Origin: RHKX01 sp963823565
GTDB lineage: Bacteria; Actinomycetota; Thermoleophilia; Solirubrobacterales; 70-9
Assembly: GCA_963823565.1 (NCBI GenBank)
Contig: CAWGLR010000003.1
Location: 186,001-250,000 of the forward strand
Reading direction: 5' to 3'
Length of the DNA: 64,000 nucleotides
Shown here piece after piece: positions 60,010 to 64,000 of this stretch. The notes under the pieces were generated by a model, which searched no databases, was not told where the DNA came from, and was given only the letters and a program-made list of their open reading frames with translations. Every line of letters starts with the position of its first letter. The stretch's first letter is position 1. A program made the position numbers and the translations under genes.

Positions 60010-60205
60010 ACACCGTCAGCGAGGGCACCGAGGCGCTGCTGACCGACCCCCGGGGACGCCGGTGCGCTCGCCGCGGCCCTGCAGCGGCTCGCCGGCGACG
60101 AGGAGCTGCGGGCACGGATGGGGGCGGCGGCGCGCGCCCGGTGGGAAGAGCGCTACGCGCCCGAGCGCTTCGACGCGGCGCTCGCGGGCCTGCTGGGGCG
60201 GCGGG
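60010..60205 (+). pseudogene. C-terminal fragment of a GT4 glycosyltransferase, frameshifted
   Basis: One frame gives V-S-E-G-T-E-A-L-L-T-D-P. After one surplus C in the CCCCC run at about 60047-60051, another frame continues G-D-A-G-A-L-A-A-A-L-Q-R-L and then R-A-R-M-G-A-A-A-R-A-R-W-E-E-R-Y. This is the classical end of a family 4 glycosyltransferase. No N-terminal or central domain lies upstream, so it is a remnant. It abuts the end of nuoI on the other strand. Confidence 0.65.
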
Positions 60206-60775
60206 CTACTCGCCCTCGTTTCGCAGCGGAGCCTTCTCGAGTGACTCCGCGAGCAGCATCTCCTTCGTGAAGATCAGATCGCCGCGGTTGTAGTCGGCCA
60301 TCTCGTACTCGTGGCCCATGGTGATCGCGTCGAAGGGGCACGCGACCTCGCAGTAGCCGCAGAAGATGCAGCGCGACAGATTGATCTCGTAGACGGCGGC
60401 GTAGCGCTCGCCGGCCGAAACCCGGTCGTCGGGGTCGTTCTCGGCGGCGACGACGCGGATGCAGTCGGCCGGGCAGGCGGCGGCGCAGAGCGAGCAGCCG
60501 ACGCACTTCTCGAGTCCGGTGTCCTCGAAGCGATGGAGCTTGTGCCGCCCGCGGAAGCGCGGATAGACGGGCGTCTTCTCCTCCGGGTACTGGATCGTCA
60601 CCGGGCCCTCGACGATCCGCGCCATCGTCGTCTTCAGCCCGCGCAGGGTTTCGCCGAACGCGCGGTAGGCGCCGCGGGCGCCGCCGGGCTCGGGGCCTCG
60701 CTGCACGCTGACGACCGAGTCGTCGGGCAGGTAGGGGTAGTCGGAGCTCGCCGCCGGGGCGGATTCGTCTTCCAT
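60206..60775 (-). CDS. nuoI: NADH-quinone oxidoreductase subunit I (2[4Fe-4S])
   Basis: 189 residues. Two 4Fe-4S motifs, C91-x2-C-x2-C-x3-C-P and C136-x2-C-x2-C-x3-C-P, form clusters N6a and N6b carrying electrons to N2. An N-terminal extension of about 40 residues is Gly/Pro-rich. It lies downstream of a cation/proton antiporter gene (11 bases) instead of directly after nuoH, and is not followed by nuoJ, which is 9.3 kb further on. Confidence 0.95.
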   Translation of the reverse strand: MEDESAPAASSDYPYLPDDSVVSVQRGPEPGGARGAYRAFGETLRGLKTTMARIVEGPVTIQYPEEKTPVYPRFRGRHKLHRFEDTGLEKCVGCSLCAAACPADCIRVVAAENDPDDRVSAGERYAAVYEINLSRCIFCGYCEVACPFDAITMGHEYEMADYNRGDLIFTKEMLLAESLEKAPLRNEGE

Positions 60776-60786
60776 CGCCGCCGATC

Positions 60787-62751
60787 CTACGTGGTCGGCG
60801 CGGCGGGGACGGGGTGCGGCGCATCCCCGCCGATCGGCGAGCCCGGCGCCCCGCCTGGGTCGGCCTTCGCCAGCGAGTTCTCCGGGTCGAAGAGCTTGAG
60901 CAGCGGCCCCGCCATGAAGGTCGTGATCAGCGCCATCAGGACCAGCGCTGCGAACAGCGCCTGGGAGATGACGCCGGCGGCGAGCGCGATGTTGAGCACG
61001 ATCAGCTCGGTCAGGCCGCGGGTGTTCATCAGCGTCCCCATGACCGCCGAGCCGCGCCAGCCGAAGCCGCTGACCCGCGCGGCGACCATCGCGCCGAGAA
61101 ACTTGCCGGCGATCGCGACGAGCAGCAGGCCGCCGGCGATGAGCCAGAGCTCGCTGCGATCGAGCAGGCCTACGTTCGTCCTCAGGCCCGTGTAGGCGAA
61201 GAAGAGCGGCAGCAGGACGAGCAGGATGAAGGCCTGGATCCGGCTCTCCGCGGCCTCGGCGAGACGGGTGTGGCGAGGCATCATGAGGCCCATCAGGAAC
61301 GCCCCGAAGATCAGCGAGATCCCGATCTCCTCGGTCACGTAGGCGCAGGCGATGACGGCGCCGAGGACGAGGGCGAGCAGATCCCCACGCTGCCAGCGCT
61401 CGTAGTGGCGAGCGACGACTCGCAGCAGGGGGCGGACGACCAGCAGCATCACGGCGACGAACAGGCAGGTGAGGCCGATCGTTTCGAGGACGCCACCGGC
61501 CGAGCTCGACGAGGCCACCGCGAGGGCGAGGGCGATCAGGAACCACGCGGTGACGTCGTCGATCGCCGCCGCGAGCAGCGCCGTCATCCCGACCCGCCCG
61601 ATGAGCATCCCGCGCTCGATCAGGATCCGAGCGAGGACCGGGAATGCGGTGATCGACATCGCGACGCCCAGGAAGAGGGCGAACGCGGCGAACGTCGTGT
61701 CCGGCGCGAGCAGCTCGTACAGCGGGAGCGCGACCAGCATGCCGAGGGCGAGCGGGACGGCGACGCTCGCGTTGGAGATCGCGAACGTGCTCTGCATCCG
61801 GTTGCGGACCTGGCTGAGGTTCGCCTCGAGCCCGACGGTGAACATGTAGAAGACGAGGCCGAGGTTCGCGACGACGCCGAGGGTCGGAATCAGGTCGCTG
61901 GGGAAGATCGTGGCCTGGAGCTCGGGGGCGATGGCGCCGAAGGCGGTCGGCCCGAGCAGGATCCCCGCGACGACCTCTCCCATCACCCGCGGCTGGCCGG
62001 CCCAGGCGGCCATCGACCCGCAGAAGCGGGCGGCGGCGATGACGACGACGAGGGCGGCGAAGAACGCGATCAGCGTCTCGTTGAGATCCCGCTGCTCGGT
62101 CGCCTCGAGGCGCTCCGGGAGCGCGTCCTCGCTGAGCGGCGAGACGCGCAGCTGGATCGTCCGGTCCTCCGCCTCGCCGGCGATCCGGGCCGCGGTGCCG
62201 TCCTGGCAGAGGACGTCACCCTTGAGCTCGCCGTCCCCGTAGGTCCCCTCGCCCTTGACCCCGGACCCGCCCGAGATCGTGACCTTCTCGCCGTCAGCGA
62301 TGTCGATGTCGGCGCCGAGGCAGCGTGAGGTCGGCGCCAGCTCGTAGGCGCCGTCGAGCGAGGAGGGCTTCACGTCGGCGCTCGACTCGGGCGGGGGCGG
62401 GCCGGCGACGAGTCGCGCCTCGATCGTCGCGTCGCCCACCGCGCCGCGGAGCTTCCCCTCCTCGGCGATCATCACCAGGGACCGGCGATCGCCGTCGCAG
62501 TCGACCTCCCCCTCGAGCAGGCCGTCCTCGATCCTGAGCTCGCCCGATCCGTCCGCGTCGACGGTTGCGAATCGTCCCGACTGCCTGATCGTGAAGGTCC
62601 TGCCGAGGCACTCGTCGGTGTTCGTCAGCTCGTAGGTCCCGGCGATGACGGGCTCCGGCTCCTCGCCCGCGCCCACTGTCAGCGAGACGACGAGGGCACC
62701 GGCCACGAGCGCCCCGAGAGACAAATAGAGCACGATCACCCGTCGCGGCAT
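60787..62751 (-). CDS. CPA2-type cation:proton antiporter with duplicated N-terminal domain
   Basis: 654 residues. One helix (5-27) leads to about 200 probably extracytoplasmic residues holding two similar modules, 37-115 and 133-203. Each starts G-T/A-Y-E-L and has C-L-G (C48, C144), with a second Cys 37-38 residues later (C85, C182). After residue 225 comes a normal CPA2 membrane domain with F-G-A-F-L-M-G-L-M-M-P and N-T-R-G-L-T-E-L-I-V-L-N. It has no cytoplasmic RCK/TrkA domain. It sits between nuoH and nuoI and is likely co-transcribed with them, suggesting a link to proton-motive-force balance. Confidence 0.85.
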   Translation of the reverse strand: MPRRVIVLYLSLGALVAGALVVSLTVGAGEEPEPVIAGTYELTNTDECLGRTFTIRQSGRFATVDADGSGELRIEDGLLEGEVDCDGDRRSLVMIAEEGKLRGAVGDATIEARLVAGPPPPESSADVKPSSLDGAYELAPTSRCLGADIDIADGEKVTISGGSGVKGEGTYGDGELKGDVLCQDGTAARIAGEAEDRTIQLRVSPLSEDALPERLEATEQRDLNETLIAFFAALVVVIAAARFCGSMAAWAGQPRVMGEVVAGILLGPTAFGAIAPELQATIFPSDLIPTLGVVANLGLVFYMFTVGLEANLSQVRNRMQSTFAISNASVAVPLALGMLVALPLYELLAPDTTFAAFALFLGVAMSITAFPVLARILIERGMLIGRVGMTALLAAAIDDVTAWFLIALALAVASSSSAGGVLETIGLTCLFVAVMLLVVRPLLRVVARHYERWQRGDLLALVLGAVIACAYVTEEIGISLIFGAFLMGLMMPRHTRLAEAAESRIQAFILLVLLPLFFAYTGLRTNVGLLDRSELWLIAGGLLLVAIAGKFLGAMVAARVSGFGWRGSAVMGTLMNTRGLTELIVLNIALAAGVISQALFAALVLMALITTFMAGPLLKLFDPENSLAKADPGGAPGSPIGGDAPHPVPAAPTT

Positions 62752-62818
62752 ACCACCGACCTGCCTGCCCTCATAGACAGAAATTATCGCGTACTTGCCT
62801 TCCGGCGAGGCTCTTCAG

Positions 62819-63832
62819 TCAGGTGGCGACCACGAGCACCGCGGTGACGAGCACGTTCAGCGTCGCGAGCGGCAGCAGGATCTTCCAGCCGAAGCTCATC
62901 AGCTGGTCGTAGCGGAGGCGCGGCAGCGTCGCCCGCACCCAGATGAAGAAGCAGAGCAGCAGGACGATCTTGGCCAGCATCACGAGGATGCCGACGAGCG
63001 CGGGCGTGTCGATGCCGAACGGCAGGTTCCAGCCGCCGAGGAACATCGCGGCGGCGATGCCGGAGACGATGATCATCTCCATGTACTCCGCCATGAAGTA
63101 GGAGCCGAAGCGCATCCCGCCGTACTCGGTGTTGTAGCCCGCGACGAGCTCGGAGTCGGCCTCCGGAAGGTCGAACGGCGGGCGGTTCGTCTCGGCGAAG
63201 CCGGCGATCATGAAGATCAGGAACCCGACGAACTGCGGGATCACGTACCAGACCTGCTGCTCCTGGGCGTCGACGATGTCGACGAGGGAGAGGGAGCCGG
63301 CCATGAGGATCACGCCGAGCAGGGCGAGTCCCTGGGAGATCTCGTAGGAGATGAGCTGGGCGGCGGAGCGCATCGCGCCCATGAACGAGTACTTCGAGCC
63401 CGACGCCCAGCCGCCGAGCAGCAGGCCGTAGAAGGAGATCGAGCTGAACGCGAACGCATAGAGAACGCCGATCGAGACGTCGATTCCGTAGAAGCCGACG
63501 CCGTCGTGGACGTCGCCGAACGGGATGATCGCGAGGGTCGCGGTGGCGCTGAGGATGACGAGCGCCGGCGCGATCGCCCAGAGGACCGGCACCGCGGCCT
63601 CTGGCTTGTAGCTCTCCTTGCTGAGCAGCTTGAGAACGTCGGCGAGCGGCTGGAGCAGCCCGACCGGGCCGACCCGGTTGGGGCCGTAGCGCGCCTGGAA
63701 GCGGCCGAGCAGCTTGCGCTCGAGCAGCAGGATCATCGGCACGATCCCGAGGACCGCGGCGAAGATCACCAGCGACTTCAGGACCAGCAGCCAGGTCGCC
63801 TCGGCGAACCCGACGTCGGCGATCAGCCCCAC
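62819..63832 (-). CDS. nuoH: NADH-quinone oxidoreductase subunit H
   Basis: 337 residues starting at GTG. NuoH forms the quinone chamber of complex I. It shows L-L-E-R-K-L-L-G-R-F-Q-A-R-Y-G-P-N-R-V-G-P, the long E-T-N-R-P-P-F-D-L-P-E-A-D-S-E-L-V loop (quoted in part) and R-A-T-L-P-R-L-R-Y-D-Q-L-M. The first codons overlap the end of nuoG by ten bases. A 67-base gap separates it from the antiporter gene. Confidence 0.96.
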   Translation of the reverse strand: MGLIADVGFAEATWLLVLKSLVIFAAVLGIVPMILLLERKLLGRFQARYGPNRVGPVGLLQPLADVLKLLSKESYKPEAAVPVLWAIAPALVILSATATLAIIPFGDVHDGVGFYGIDVSIGVLYAFAFSSISFYGLLLGGWASGSKYSFMGAMRSAAQLISYEISQGLALLGVILMAGSLSLVDIVDAQEQQVWYVIPQFVGFLIFMIAGFAETNRPPFDLPEADSELVAGYNTEYGGMRFGSYFMAEYMEMIIVSGIAAAMFLGGWNLPFGIDTPALVGILVMLAKIVLLLCFFIWVRATLPRLRYDQLMSFGWKILLPLATLNVLVTAVLVVAT

Positions 63833-64000
63833 GAGACCGCCTCGCGCGACGACGAGCCGTAGGTCGGCCGCTCCTCCGGCTCCTCGGGCGCGGGCCCGAC
63901 CGTGACCACGGCGGCGCCCTTGAGCCGGTTCGCGCCCGCGCCGGCGATCCCCTCGACGAGGAAGCCCGTGCCGGGCAGCATCCGTTCGCGCAGCGCCACG
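63823..64000 (-). CDS. nuoG: NADH-quinone oxidoreductase subunit G, C-terminal end
   Basis: Only the last 58 codons are in the window. They read G-T-G-F-L-V-E-G, then G-A-N-R-L-K-G-A-A-V-V-T-V, the molybdopterin-dinucleotide-binding-domain end typical of actinobacterial NuoG. A charged Glu/Pro tail follows. The stop (63823) lies inside the start region of nuoH. NuoG carries several Fe-S clusters of the peripheral arm. The partial length makes the call depend on context. Confidence 0.8.
   Translation of the reverse strand, partial: VALRERMLPGTGFLVEGIAGAGANRLKGAAVVTVGPAPEEPEERPTYGSSSREAVSWG

Overview
The window is a very GC-rich, gene-dense stretch of bacterial chromosome. The likely source is an actinobacterium of the Thermoleophilia/Solirubrobacterales type. 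This is inferred from base composition, the SHOCT, DUF7144, DUF4235 and DUF2804 membrane and accessory families, the rpsF-ssb-rpsR-rplI-dnaB arrangement, and many start codons placed 6-9 nt after a TANNNT-like -10 box, which suggests leaderless mRNAs. No taxonomic marker was compared. I saw no rRNA, tRNA, CRISPR array, integrase or complete insertion sequence.

Layout, left to right. 1-6100: truncated AI-2E-family exporter, small membrane proteins (two with C-terminal SHOCT), and a NarL-type response regulator with its sensor kinase. 6127-13099: information-processing core (rpsF, ssb, GNAT, rpsR, rplI, dnaB, a DnaC/DnaI-like ATPase, purA). 13112-15234: MarR repressor with a strong operator, co-transcribed with an MFS exporter that carries a universal-stress domain. 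15285-19640: biotin-dependent carboxylase alpha chain, a D,D-carboxypeptidase and gene remnants. 19646-24734 (minus): a compact operon of GT2 glycosyltransferase, DUF2064 transferase, beta-propeller lipoprotein, membrane molybdo-oxidoreductase and a membrane protein, divergent from a polytopic membrane protein and a zinc-ribbon nucleotide-sugar epimerase. 27199-41840: mixed metabolic and envelope genes, including acetyl-CoA synthetase, a two-domain ThyX and two secreted trypsin-like proteases. 42000-44993: a giant LuxR/AAA regulator behind a perfect 28-bp palindrome.

45004-64000 is respiratory complex I on the minus strand, but it is split. nuoG(partial)-nuoH, then a CPA2-type cation/proton antiporter with an unusual duplicated extracytoplasmic domain, then nuoI lie on the right. 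nuoJ-K-L-M-N lie on the left. Between nuoI and nuoJ sits a roughly 9-kb opposite-strand segment holding an esterase, an oligopeptide ABC transporter, an AMACR-like CoA enzyme and a glycosyltransferase fragment.

The main items needing explanation are a dispersed repeat of roughly 105-170 bp in three intergenic places (two directly behind the paralogous proteases), short translationally coupled upstream ORFs before rpsR and dnaB, two strong operator palindromes, several one-base frameshifts in C-runs, and the domain fusions listed in the findings.
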